Shown here: positions 37,776 to 64,000 of the stretch, one piece after another | Layout of the letters: each line of letters opens with the position of its first letter | Position numbering within the stretch: the stretch's first letter is position 1 | From: Prochilodus magdalenae | Taxonomy: Eukaryota; Chordata; Actinopteri; Characiformes; Prochilodontidae | Direction of reading: 5' to 3' | Assembly: GCA_024036415.1 (NCBI GenBank) | Contig: JAMWET010003899.1 | Span: 62,001 to 126,000, forward strand | DNA length: 64,000 nt | Position numbers and translations under genes: made by a program | Notes under the pieces: generated by a model | Told to the model about the DNA's origin: nothing | Seen by the model: only the letters and a program-made list of their open reading frames with translations | Databases searched by the model: none

Positions 37776-38309
37776 GCCACATGTCATGATGTCATACCTA
37801 CCCACCAAGTTTCATTCCTGTCGGTTGATTCCTTCTGGGGCAACTATTCTTCCTTTGGATAATGGAGTGTGTATGTGTACTTAGTAATTTAGTTTCTCCT
37901 CAAAAATACACATATGGTATTTAAAAAACACCAAGGTAAATTGCACACACAGTATAAACCACTGACCGTCAGAATAAATGTTGGGGTCAGGTGTCCGTGG
38001 TGGCTGCCATCGTGAAAAGAAAAAGTTAAAAAGGTCCTTTAAGCAGGGTTTCTTAACTCTTGGGCCATGAAGCACCTTGTAGTGGTCTGTGGACCTGTAC
38101 TAAGGCGGACGCAGAGGTTTGTATTGGGCCAGAAATGTCCTATGTAACCATTTCAGGGTTGTATTAAGTATAGTAATACAAATATGTATATTAATGTAGG
38201 CATGTGCGAGTAAACATATCACAGGAGCAGGCTAACCAAACAGCTTCGGTTTCAGACAACATAGCCCTGGCTAGCCACTGATGGAGATGTTTCTTGGGGT
38301 GCTTTTATA

Positions 38310-38500
38310 CAAGTCAACATTTATTTATACAGCACTTTTTACAACAGATGATGTCACAAAGCAACTTTACAAAGAATCTGGAGTCCAGCCCCCAGTGAGC
38401 AAGCCGAGGGTGACAGCGGCAAGGAAAAACTCCCTCAATTAGGAAGGAAGAAACCTCGAGAGGAACCAAGACTCAACAGAGGAAGACACACCAGATACAA
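38310..38500 (+). repeat. Fish interspersed-repeat tail (forward orientation)
   Basis: The order TTTATTTATACAGCACTTTT, AAAGCAACTTTACA, GGTGACAGCGGCAAGGAAAA, GAGAGGAACCAAGACTC matches a very common teleost repeat. It is the same family as the fragment at 17130-17215. Confidence 0.75.
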
Positions 38501-38897
38501 GACACCACAACAAAGGAGCGTCTAATGTTTGTAGAGTAGAATAATAAATGTCTGATTAGTCTGTAATAAGCTGCTGGGTCATCAGATGGGTCAGCAGGAC
38601 ACACGCCAAGCTTTCACAGTGCAGGGCAGCCAGGAGCTCCTTAGTGGTTAGAGGTAAGCAGTGGCTCCCAGTCAAAGCCCATTTATACCTGTTTAACTTT
38701 GAACATGGCAGTTTTGGTTTCTGTGTTTGGACAGAAATGGACAATGTGATCTTTTTCAGGCCCCAGTTTTAATGTTGTTGGTGTCAGCACTAATGAGAAA
38801 AAAAAGGGAACTGAACTGGGAAAAGTTGATATGAGTTTTCTGGTGGGCTCTTGTGCTTCGGGGCAGAAAGGGCTGAGTACCTCGGTTTTATGCTATG

Positions 38898-39041
38898 CAG
38901 TGTTTCTCAATCCCTTGTCCCATCACACTCAAATAATCAGCTCATTACCAGCCCAGGTGGGATAACTGCCTGTGATCAACCAAGTAAAGCATTAAAATGT
39001 ACAGGACCATGGACCTCCAGGACCACCACTGAGAAACACTG
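38898..39041. mobile_element. Small inverted-repeat element (hAT-MITE-like)
   Basis: It starts CAGTGTTTCTCA and ends TGAGAAACACTG, perfect 12-bp terminal inverted repeats 144 bp apart. The terminal motif is typical of hAT-type MITEs. I could not see a matching 8-bp flanking duplication, so the insertion is old or the ends are slightly off. A related sequence without clear ends lies at about 39125-39245. Confidence 0.6.
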
Positions 39042-39989
39042 CTTTATATAATCAAGTGTATTCTACAAATTCAGTCCTGCTAACTGAGGACTCCAAGATT
39101 CAAATGTTATTCATTTGATATAGTAGTGATCACCAACCCGTCCCAGATATCTACCTTCCTGCAGCACCTACTCCAGTTAATCAATCTCCTCCCCGATCCT
39201 CAGCTGCCTGGGTTAGACGTTTTAGGGTGCAGGGCAGCCAATTAGAGGATAAAGGGAGAAGACAGTGAAACTAATTCTCCTGTCAAGCTTTATTCTTTGC
39301 ACATTGAGTTTCTTAAATCTATTTATTTAGTTTATCATTATTTAACATTTTGTGGATGTTCTGATACTTCCTCGAACTGGCAAACTATCATGATGCATGT
39401 AGCAGTATGCCTTTCCCACCAATTAATTTTGGCTACGCTCACTGACACTACATAAAATCTAAGTAGATATAATTCATAGGTGTCCACTCTTATACGCCAG
39501 TTGCAGTTGTGGCTGCAGGTTTTTAATTTAGTGAAGCAATAATAGCTGATTTCATTTGTTTAACCTGTAGGTCTCAGTCCTCAACATTTAATCACAGGTG
39601 CTCCTGATGGCTGGAATGATCACCTGCAGCCACAGTGAGATTATGTATTTACATATTCAATGCTAGGTGACAGCAATCCTGTATTTTAACTAAAACGACC
39701 CCTGAGAAACCTTACAGATGAGGGGTGGTTAACATGCGTAATAAAAAAAATAATTTTTTTACTGAATTATTTACAGAATAAGCAAACAAATAACAGAATT
39801 TGCAAAATAATACACAGAATTCTAACCTAGTAAAAAACTGTGTTGAGGGACATAAAATCACCATTATTATCTATAACCATACTCAATATTACTACTGAAA
39901 CAAAATTCATACACAACAATGGAGTAATCTAAATCTCTGATGACACACACAAAACAGCAATAATAACCACAGTTAAGTTAGGAACCTTT

Positions 39990-54957
<14,968 letters not shown>

Positions 54958-55003
54958 TGCTTACTTGCTACCAAACCACTAGCAAGCTGATAGCTAGGAG
55001 ATT

Positions 55004-55470
55004 CCTAAATAAGGAGGAGAAAATGTTTAGGTTAGCTGCAGCTCACCAGATATGAGGCCTCAAACAAAAAGGGTTTTAAAAAAGAGAGAGAAAAGGGAGT
55101 AAATAACAAATTTGAACATTTCGACCTCGCCTATCCTGCTATCGTTAGCTAACCCTATTAGCAACAACGCTGCGCCAGGAACATTTGTAGCTAGCCACCT
55201 TAACTAGTTGCTTAGCTTGCAAGAGACATAATATCCAAGGACTGAAAGGCAGTGTAACTATAAGCTCTCTGGGGTTTATTTACAGCTACACGACACCTAA
55301 GACGAAAATCAAACTATACAATGTTAGCTACCTTGCTAATGCTGTTCTATCCTGCTACCTGTGGGTTTGGATTCCTTCTTCTGCTGTTGTAACTGGAAGG
55401 CTGGTAGCAGATATCGCCCCCTAGCGTATGCTGAGAGCATCCTCTCTGATAGGACTGGAACCAAGACAAG
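55004..55470 (-). promoter_or_regulatory. 5' leader and promoter region of the zinc-finger gene
   Basis: A donor GTAGCA follows CCCACAG on the minus strand (exon end at 55359). A plausible acceptor TTATTTAG lies at 55005-55006, 50 nt before the start codon. This suggests a non-coding first exon near 55359-55440 and an intron in the leader. The upstream sequence lacks an obvious TATA box. Confidence 0.4.
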
Positions 55471-57828
55471 AATCCTCCGTGAGGGAGCAGGATGGATTTA
55501 CCCGGCGTGTCAGTACATTAAGCCATATTAAAGGGCCCCTATGCTACATTATGTGAATTTGTTATATTTCTCTTTAAAGACCACAGTATGTACCAAACAT
55601 GCCACGATTTAATGTACATGACCATTTTTCAGCATTTACTTAACACTAGAATAATTCAAGCAGTTTTGCTTACTGTGCCTTTAAAGCCAAGGATGCACTA
55701 GGATTTTACAAATCTTTGCTGACAACTTACATTGTGCATGTGAATTCAGCCACGTGTGCACAATTCCATCAATTTTATTCGACCATGGTACTAATCATTT
55801 TGATTCATGTGCCTCCATTTATGTGTGTGTGTTAAGCTGTGTAGATGCTGTGCTTGTGAGATCTCCAATCAATCAAAACTCCAGACATGTCAGAAATCCA
55901 TCCAATCAGGCTTTGTTTGGGCAGGTAATTGAACATCACGTCCTCTCACACTGTATAGTGAACATCTGCTAAAGCTGAAATTAGACCATCATGAAATTCA
56001 GGCAGTTTCTGACAAAATTGGGCTTAAAATGTGTAAAATAATCACACAGTATATGCCAGGCTTAAAACTGATCCACAACAAACTGACTTGTTCTGATTGG
56101 CTGATCAGTGTTGATGCTTGAGAGATATAGATGAAACATAACTTCAGTATGAGTGGGCGGGGCTAACTCCTGAAGGCTGAATAGGTGGATAAATGGTTCT
56201 CCTGTCACAGTCATAGCCACATTTACACGTGACTGCCCATTCAGCTTACAGCAGTTTGTGCTTCAACTGAGGACTAATAACAAATGAACTAGCCGATGTT
56301 AAAGGTGCCATGTTATGTAAATCCTGAATTTCCTTATTGTGTAAACATTTTTATTGCAGTCTTTATTAGCAGGTCTGTGGTTTGGTCACAGTGTTGGCCA
56401 ATAAACATAACCGGTAAGCCTTTTGCAATCCATTTACTCAGCGTATACAATACCCCTTCCCAGAAAGGTTGTAAAGATATACGCTCCTGCATAGAACGTA
56501 CAAATGTACCCTGATACTTTCCAACAAGGATCGTTATCTCCCATGTTGAGTCCCATGTTATACAATCGTGAGGGTGTCCAGTAGTATCTATGCACTAGTC
56601 TAGAACAAATGTACCTCTGATTTCTCTAATATGCCTCCTCGAGCTTGATGAAATGCCTAACCATCTTGTATTTCACTTTTTGAGTCTCTCTGCCAGTTAT
56701 CCTCATTATTAGTGTCAGTATCTGGCTATTCTGTAGAACAGACGCATTATGACTCCCCTTTGGTATCTCTGTGCGGTCCAGACAGAGGTGGGTGTTCATG
56801 CTTCCCCCAGGAATCTAGAAACTGTACAATTCTGTAACTAAATATTCCTAAAAGTTCCCTCAACCTTCAGGATTAGATCTTACTATTATTTCCTTATAGG
56901 ACATAAACACCCTGTCCCTACTGGACCTCCCTTATGCTTTGTATCCCTTTAACCAGCCACCGTTTCCAAAACACCATTGTCTTCCCCATACGTATTTTTG
57001 TGTACTTCTATAGAGATGCGTATGGTTGAGTATGGCATATGCATAAAGTATGTTGAACCTTTTGTGTAATGCATTCCAGACCTCTTTACAATGGGATTTA
57101 ATAGGGTTTAAGAAATCCGATTGTTCTGAACACTGTGATAGAGCTTGTAAGAGTTGAGAAATGTGTTATTGTGAGCCAGTCTAACTCTTTGCCTGTTATA
57201 ATCTAGTGTTTAGCTGATTTAGATATTTAGAAATAGGCATTATATTATTTTATACATATGGTAAACCAGGGCCAGCTTTCATTCTATAAATACACTGTTA
57301 CAAAATCCAATCCTGTTACAAAATTCCCTAATCCATTCTGTTCATGCATCAAAGCAAATTTGCTAAAATGATGTAAACAGAAACACATACAGTGAATGTC
57401 CATTTGGCCTATAGCAGTTTAACCCTGCCCTATCATCCTGAAGTCTTACAGAGTGATGTTACTGCAGACAGTCTATTATGAATGGGAATGCTAACTGTTG
57501 GGAAGGAAATGTATCATTGCATCTTTCCAAACAATGCAGGCATCCAAAACGTGTGGCTGAACTTTATTAGTGATTTATGAATGACTGTTGTGTATTTTTC
57601 TTCTTCTTCTACCTCTTCTTCTTCATTCCAGGCCTAGAATGTTTGATATGATTGGGAATGGTGTGCTTGACGTATCTGACGTATTGTTTTTGCGCTCGCT
57701 AAATGATGTGCTTCATCCATTAAGAGTGAATAGTGTGACATCTGCTGTAATTCTGCTTAAAAGACATACATAAACGCCCACACCTAAATTCCATTCTTTT
57801 CTTGTGTTCACTCAAGACCGGTCCCTTA
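55471..57828. other. Intergenic, no gene found
   Basis: I see no splice-supported exon on either strand. Only short open frames of ordinary composition occur. It separates the minus-strand zinc-finger gene from the plus-strand gene at 63.3 kb; they are arranged head to head about 8 kb apart. Confidence 0.5.
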
Positions 57829-58850
57829 AGCTCTCATCCACAGTCTTACTGGCCCTCACACATCTATGTGTCTAATCCACAGTCAGAGTGACCCTCACTC
57901 CTCCATTTGTCTAATCAACAGTCCTACTAGCGGTCGCTCTCGTAAGATCTGAACCATGAAAGAGCTTTTCCTGTTACTCCTACAAGGTTTTCCAGCCTAT
58001 CTGGTAGGATGGAGTGATCTGTCGTGTCAGATTGTGTCACTCCTCTATGTGTCTAATCCACAGACATACTGACCCTCACTCCTCTATGTGTCTAATCCAC
58101 AGTCATACTGACCCTCACTCCTCTATGTGTCTAATCCACAGAGTTACTGCCCCTAACTCATCTATGTGTCTAATCCACAGTCATACTGACCCTCACTCCT
58201 CTATGTGTCTAATCCACACTTACTGACCCTCACTCCTCTATGTGTCTAATCCACAGAGTTACTGGCCCTCACTCCTCTATGTGTCTAATCCACAGAGTTA
58301 CTGACCCTCACTCATCTATGTGTCTAATCCACACTTACTGACCCTCACTCCTCTATGTGTCTAATCCACACTTACTGACCCTCACTCCTCTATGTGTCTA
58401 ATCCACAGTCATACTGACCCTCACTCCTCTATGTGTCTAATCCACACTTACTGACCCTCACTCCTCTATGTGTCTAATCCACAGTCATACTGACCCTCAC
58501 TCCTCTATGTGTCTAATCCACAGAGTTACTGACCCTCACTCATCTATGTGTCTAATCCACAGACATACTGACCCTCACTCCTCTATGTGTCTAATCAACA
58601 GACATACTGACCCTCACTCCTCTATGTGTCTAATCCACACTTACTGACCCTCACTCCTCTATGTGTCTAATCCACAGAGTTACTGACCCTCACTCATCTA
58701 TGTATCTAATCCACAGACATACTGACCCTCACTCATCTATGTGTCTAATCCACAGACATACTGACCCTCACTCATCCATGTGTCTAATCCACAGACATAC
58801 TGACCCTCACTCATCCATGTGTCTAAACCACAGTCATACTAAAGTTATTA
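57829..58850 (+). repeat. Minisatellite, 37/39-bp units, 21 good copies plus decayed leader
   Basis: The unit runs TGACCCTCACTCCTCTATGT then GTCTAATCCACA and a variable linker. Linkers are GTCATAC, GACATAC, GAGTTAC (39-bp units) or CTTAC (37-bp units). I count 21 units from 58034 to about 58850; three or four diverged copies precede them from 57829. Since 39 is a multiple of three, stretches read open as SSMCLIHRHTDPH repeats, which I do not take as a gene. Confidence 0.95.
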
Positions 58851-60117
58851 CATGAAATGTTAAGATGCCTGCTGCCTGAGACATTCTTTTATGATAGTTT
58901 TTAAGAAGATTTTTGACTGACAGTATTTTTTAATATCTGTTAATAATGTATCAAAATGTTATATATACATTACTATATATACACTTTATATATAACACAT
59001 ATAAAATGTATTATAAAACTCAGACGACATGGGTAGGTTAATTAGTGGTTTTGGATATTAATAAAATTGCTATATAAATACTGTAGACCTGAAGTACAGT
59101 AGACATGACCTACATGACCTTGTCATTCCAGCAAAACAGATAATCACAGTGACCTGATGTGGTGTGAGTCTTCCTGTTTTCTCTCTTCACATAGACAAAT
59201 GAACTAGACTGGTTCTCTTTGCTTTAGCGACACCAAAGCAGATTATTATGGAAGTTTTATGGAATCAACAAGAGCGGAAACTCACATAGCTCTTTTCAAT
59301 ACAGCAACTGTAGTACAATTACTACAGGAGGGCAGCGCAGTTAACCACCAGGGGTCAGTGCAATCCAGCACAACACAGAGATGACACTGACTCTGTCAAA
59401 CACCACCATTAGTCTCAGCTACAACTGCATGCTGCTAGTCCTCAACACATGTGAAAATGCTTGGAACCATTTAACAATTCCTCACAATAAAACCCAGCAG
59501 ATGAAGGCTCTTCCATGGAACCGACGGATTGGATTAATAGGTGTATCCACGCACAACAGTAGAACATTCAGGGTTTGACTTAAAATGAAACAACAATTTC
59601 ACAGAACTGATGAATCAATGCAGGAAATGTCATAATTAGAAACTGAATAAATAGTGTGATGAAGATTCAGACTTACTCTTAGTAGGGCGTTGCCATATAG
59701 GTAACTCATAATCCAGAGTTTTAAAGAGGTTTTCAGGATCACAAGCAGTAATTCAATACTTAATGCTACTACATGTGTACATGTTCAGCATCTACAAGGC
59801 AAAGCCTACATAAGTACATACATATGGTCATATCATATCATAATAAGATTCACACTGTAGCGCTTCATATACACGAGACCACTCAGGTGACCAAGAACAC
59901 GCTGAACTGGGAGATACAGATAGGCCCAAACTGAGAATGAGTTTTATGTGTCGAGTGTGTCACACATACAAGGAATCTGAATCTGTACAACTGGACACAT
60001 GTATGCCATACTGAACGGACCAGACAAGCCCACCCAGGGCTAATAGATATTTAACTAATGGACAGATTTGATAAACACCTGGAGACAGTGCACAATATAT
60101 TATTATCTGATGGTATA
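58851..60117. other. Intergenic, no gene found
   Basis: AT-rich at 58920-59080. No exon or mobile element is clearly recognised. Confidence 0.5.
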
Positions 60118-60455
60118 TTCTTCTTCTTCTGCTCCTTCTTCCTCTTCTTCTTCTTCTATTTCTTTTTCCTCTCCTTCTTCTATTTCTCCTTCTTCTTCTT
60201 CTATTTCTTTATTTTCTTCTTCTATTTCTTTTTCCTCTCCTTCTTCTATTTCTCCTTCTTCTTCTTCTATTTATTTATTTTCATCTTCTATTTCTTTATC
60301 TTCTCCTTCTTCTATTTCTCCTTCTTCTCCTTCTTCTTCTTCTTCTATTTCTTTATCTTTTCCTTCTTCTATTTCTCTTTCTTCTTCTTCTTCTTCTATT
60401 TCTCCTTTTTTCATCTTCTTCTTCTATTTCTTCTTCTTCTTCTTTATCTTCTTCG
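60118..60455. repeat. CTT-rich imperfect microsatellite
   Basis: The plus strand is nearly pure pyrimidine, built from TTC/CTT triplets with periodic CTATTTCT interruptions at about 20-30-bp steps. The long Phe-rich and Ser-rich open frames across it follow from the triplet repeat. Confidence 0.95.
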
Positions 60456-62868
60456 TAGTTGTAGTAGCAGTACACATTTTTGTCTAGTAATGAGTCCCGC
60501 AGTTTTTGAGGTATTGGCACGGTTCCAGATTGTTTGGTCTGATCAGGAATGCTTGTCTACAGCTGGTAAGACGTACAGTTTTTTCACACATTATTTCTCA
60601 TCTACTATACTTCTGCTTAACCCAGAGATACCACTCCTAATACACCATCTCAGGACAGACCCCTCTCACGGTTAGTTTCACCCTCACTCGTCCGTTTGTG
60701 TTTTTTACATCCCTTTTCTCCCCATACAGTCCCATTCATGTTTGCCCCCTTTCAAACTCCACTGTTTCCTTTAACCTTCTGAACTGAATTTACTCACTCA
60801 GGTCATTACCGAAGTCATACTGACCTGCACCCCACTATGTGTCATTTATCCATCCCTCATTCCTTTAGTGGGAATCAGTTAAGCTGGGCAACCATTCTGT
60901 GTTTCCTCCAGGAAGGGCACTTTTCTAGTTCCTCTCCTTCTTCTTGGTACACATTTTTGTTCTGCAGTTTTCGAGATATCGACGCCGTTCCAACTCCAAA
61001 TTGTTCAGCCTGATCAGACATGGCGTGCTTGTATACAGCTTTTTGATCAGATGCACAGCTTTCTCATAGCAGAGCATCCCGCATTTCCTTCAGGAAACGA
61101 ACGTTTCTAGTTTAGTTTGCTCATTAATAAACTACAGTAAAAACCATTTTACTGATATTTCCTTCTATAATCTGCTTATACTGTAACATTTATTAAAATA
61201 TTATAAAATAAAAGTAAATGTGAGTAAATGTTGACCCAATGGTGCATGTAGTCATTATTATGAATTCTGTATTGACTTTTAATTAACGTTAAATATGTAC
61301 AAACACATTTTTATATATATTCAATTGTTTTATTGTGATATTCTTAATTGTTTCTATTTATTTCTCTGAAGACCTCATTGAGTTTAAAATAATAAATTAT
61401 AAAAAACAAAAAAAACAACACTATAGGTCCACCTAAAAAGGGGGTGATGGGCAAAAAATGGAAGGTAATGTAATAGTATGTAATAACAGTGTAATTATTG
61501 TTTGACTGTATTGCAGTAAATTGAAAGAACAAAGTTTCTACATAACTTTATAACTCGATGCAGTTTATGAAGTCTCAGACACAGACTCTTATTTCTATGT
61601 ATACAATCACAGAGAAATTACACAGAATTAAAGATTATTCACAGCCTTCACCTAATCCTGACCCTAATTCCAAACCTGAGCCAGCGGTAAGTAGTGGCTG
61701 ATTGGATTATGGATCTGTTACCTGTGGAAAGCCGTTATAGCATTTAATCTACGATTTCTCAACAGCAGAGGATCCATTTGAACTGGTAAAATGTTATTCA
61801 TCCTAGAGAAGAAATTCACTGTAGCATGACATGTCCAGAACTTACTTTTACAGGTAGAAATGATAGATATAGTATAAAGTATGTAAAATTAATACTAATG
61901 ACTAATACTAATGGATTTGGCTCATGGTTTTTCATGATCCTTGTGGGGAAAACAATTTTCATGAGTATGATTTAAAGCTTGGATACTGAAATCAGACTAA
62001 TCTACCACTAAATTTCTACATGTTATTGTGTCCAGTTCAAATAGCACTGTTCACACTGAAGCAATAACGTACAAACAATAATAACAATGCAGTGTGCAAT
62101 CATTTGCATCACACAAACAATATTATATAAATATAATTATATTATTACAGATTATATACTTGCCTCTTACTTGCCTCATACTTGTACTCTAACGATCTGA
62201 TATAGTACATCTGATCTTTGTGGTACATGTAAAAAGATGGTGTTGTTTTTATATACACCTCACTTCATGCATAAAACATTTTCCCCAACAATAAAATAAC
62301 ATGTATCATCATCTGTGTCTTGGAAAGGCATTCCATATGAAAAAGTCATCAAAAAATAATTCAAAAGTGTATAAATAAACTATATAATAATATATATATA
62401 TATATATCGCTGTCCAAAGAAAAAAAAAGTGAGAAAGTGACTTTCACTTTCATGCATCATTTGAACACAGCAGTTGCTGTTTACACTGTGTAAACGTTTC
62501 GTGAAGAATGGACCAACAGAAATGGGTCAAAACCTCTTGGAAAGACGTCTGGTTCTATTGACTTACTTAAATGAGGTTCTCCTGTAAAGTTGCCATTTTG
62601 GAGATACCTGTTTTTCTTTGCACAGTGACGATCTATAATCTCAAAATGCTGTGGAGTATTTAAATCAAATAAAGATTTTCATCCAAATTAAAACTGTCAC
62701 TGAAATTCCTCAGAGGGATATATTCCATATTCCTAAATATTCTATAGTCCTGTATGGTTTACTTAAATAAAGCTCGGGGGTAAAACACACACACTAATAA
62801 AACTGACTTCTAAAGATGACTGACAATTCGAATTTAAAAGTCTTTCCCAGGTACTAAAGGCTGAGGGA

Positions 62869-62870
<2 letters not shown>
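60456..62870. other. Intergenic, no gene found
   Basis: AT-rich in parts, with a short TA run near 62390-62407. No splice-supported exon seen. Confidence 0.5.
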
Positions 62871-62871
<1 letters not shown>

Positions 62872-62919
<48 letters not shown>

Positions 62920-62933
62920 CCACACACACACAC
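62872..62933. repeat. CT microsatellite with adjacent CA run
   Basis: About 20 CT units at 62872-62914, then a short CA run, lying just upstream of the promoter of the next gene. Confidence 0.95.
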
Positions 62934-62979
62934 TCAGTGGAACTGCCTTAAAAACAGGATTACACTGTGTAAATGAAAG

Positions 62980-63309
62980 TCCTTGCAGGTACCTCCAGCT
63001 GTACCTGTGGAGACCCCTGAGAGGCAGAGAGGGAGTGGAATAAAGCAGCTTGTGTGTGTGTTCACGCCCCCTGCTGTCTTCCATGACTTTCCTTTCCGAT
63101 TAGCCTCCAGTCGGAAGGGCCGCCGGCCGGTGCTATTAATTTGTATTATCCAAGATGGAGGACTGCTCGCGGTTCCTAGCCTAGCAGAGCAGCGGTCTTT
63201 TCCGTCCGTGTCACATCCTTCTCGGAGCAAAGGGGCGGACATATTTCACAGACCGTCTGGAGCAACCAAACTTTCACATTCGGATACCTGCTTCGTGGTT
63301 TCCACAGAC
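62980..63309 (+). promoter_or_regulatory. Promoter and 5' UTR of the plus-strand gene at 63.3 kb
   Basis: The sequence turns markedly richer in GC and CpG (for example CCGCCGGCCGG near 63120). A YY1-like CCAAGATGGAGG at about 63150 resembles a TATA-less start site. The frame of the downstream coding exon stays open back to about 62983, so an N-terminal extension cannot be fully excluded, but the composition here is untranslated-like. Confidence 0.55.
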
Positions 63310-63379
63310 ATGAGCTCGGGGGAAGGAGCCGAGGAGACGGCTAAGGACGCGGCCGACATAGCGGCGTTCTTCAAATCTG
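63310..63379 (+). CDS. First coding exon of an unidentified gene (partial)
   Basis: ATG at 63310 has a purine (G) at -3. The exon encodes MSSGEGAEETAKDAADIAAF followed by FKS and the first base of a Gly codon, then meets the donor GTAAAG at 63380. The peptide is small, acidic and Ala/Glu-rich with a short hydrophobic end; no domain is visible. The frame hits a stop at 63415-63417 if the intron is not removed, supporting splicing. Later exons lie beyond the window, so the product cannot be named. What supports a gene is the CpG-rich promoter, the YY1-like motif, a good start context and a donor in phase. Confidence 0.55.
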
Positions 63380-64000
63380 GTAAAGCCCCAAAACTAGTGA
63401 GGGTGGACCGTGATTGAAATGCTGGCAGGCTGGCTGGCTGGTCGGTTAGCTGGGGGAGCTTCAGGGCATTTATGCGGCTGTATTATTAGCACTGATAGCA
63501 CTGTGTAGCTGGAAAAGTCCTTTTCACCAAGCGGGCGTGAACAATTTCACTGTGATATTCGTTTTATTCTATAAATATATTTTCATCTACCACTCCATCG
63601 TCATGCTAGCTAGCTAAGTAGCTGTTTCACATGAGATAGATATGCTGTTTGGTTTGCCTTTAGCTTTGCTTTTATTTGCCTCTGAATAAAGATAACCAGT
63701 TGTTTGTTGGTCAGCGGGCTCTGTCTGTCTTGGAGGAGTCTGTTGCCCTGAGAAATACAGCATAAGTGAGCTAGCTAGCTAGGTTACCTCAGCTAGCTTT
63801 GACCAGCTGGGCAACTTCTTGACCAGCGGCACAGCTGGCACAGGGATGCGTATGAAGACGACCATGTAGCAAACCAGCTCAGTTAGTGTTTGCACGTTTT
63901 CACACTCGGTCTTTTAAATTCCTAGTGACATTAGCAAGTAATGTTGTTGTTGTTGTTGGCCATTCTAGCTAGCTAGCGTGCTGTCCTACTAACCCAACTA
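63380..64000 (+). other. Start of the first intron of the unidentified gene
   Basis: Non-coding sequence with several GCTAGCTAGC-type short repeats. No further exon is seen before the window ends. Confidence 0.45.

Noticed and set aside
58034..58850. CRISPR-like array of regular repeats
   Set aside because: Units are contiguous variants of one 37/39-bp sequence without unique spacers, in a vertebrate genome; it is a minisatellite.
60058..60675. 205-codon Phe-rich and 139-codon Ser-rich frames, possible membrane protein
   Set aside because: They derive from the CTT triplet repeat; no splice or promoter support.

Overview
The window is vertebrate nuclear DNA, most likely from an otophysan teleost (the group of characins, catfishes, electric fishes and carps). 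It has intron-rich genes with GT-AG junctions, many TA/CA/GA microsatellites, Tc1-like and hAT-like DNA transposons, a CR1/L2-type LINE, and dispersed repeats I recognise from otophysan genomes (37.2-37.8 kb and 38.3-38.5 kb). Nothing suggests bacterial, plasmid or viral DNA. The species cannot be fixed from sequence alone.

Layout. 1-8.3 kb is intergenic, repeat-rich and without a supportable gene. 8.3-36.6 kb holds nfyc on the minus strand, the histone-fold subunit C of the CCAAT-binding factor NF-Y. I could place ten coding exons with matching phases: 335 residues without a 24-codon cassette exon and 359 with it. The leader region shows at least three candidate first exons and a 27-nt leader exon. 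The main promoter carries seven CCAAT/ATTGG pentamers, the recognition sequence of NF-Y itself. Two nfyc introns are unusual: one contains about 4.3 kb of C-homopolymer-rich, pyrimidine-rich sequence, and another a 1,003-bp hAT-like element with a perfect 8-bp target duplication.

36.7-40 kb is an intergenic nest of small inverted-repeat elements, including a perfect 23-bp-stem hairpin. 40.0-55.4 kb is a second minus-strand gene. Eleven coding exons join without a phase conflict into a 929-residue protein with two C2H2 fingers near the N-terminus, a long charged middle and an exon built of about 60-residue FQ-rich repeats. I do not recognise it by name. Its introns carry a LINE with an intact 933-codon ORF, a decayed Tc1-like element at the LINE's 5' end, and a Tc1 element that has lost its N-terminal DNA-binding part.

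55.4-62.9 kb is intergenic, with a 21-copy 37/39-bp minisatellite and a 340-bp CTT-rich tract. At 63.3 kb a GC-richer promoter and the first coding exon of a plus-strand gene begin; the rest of that gene lies beyond the window.

As a unit, nfyc is a constitutive transcription-factor gene whose promoter could be bound by its own product. The zinc-finger gene is probably nuclear, judging from its fingers and its basic cluster. There is no operon logic here; these are separate eukaryotic transcription units.
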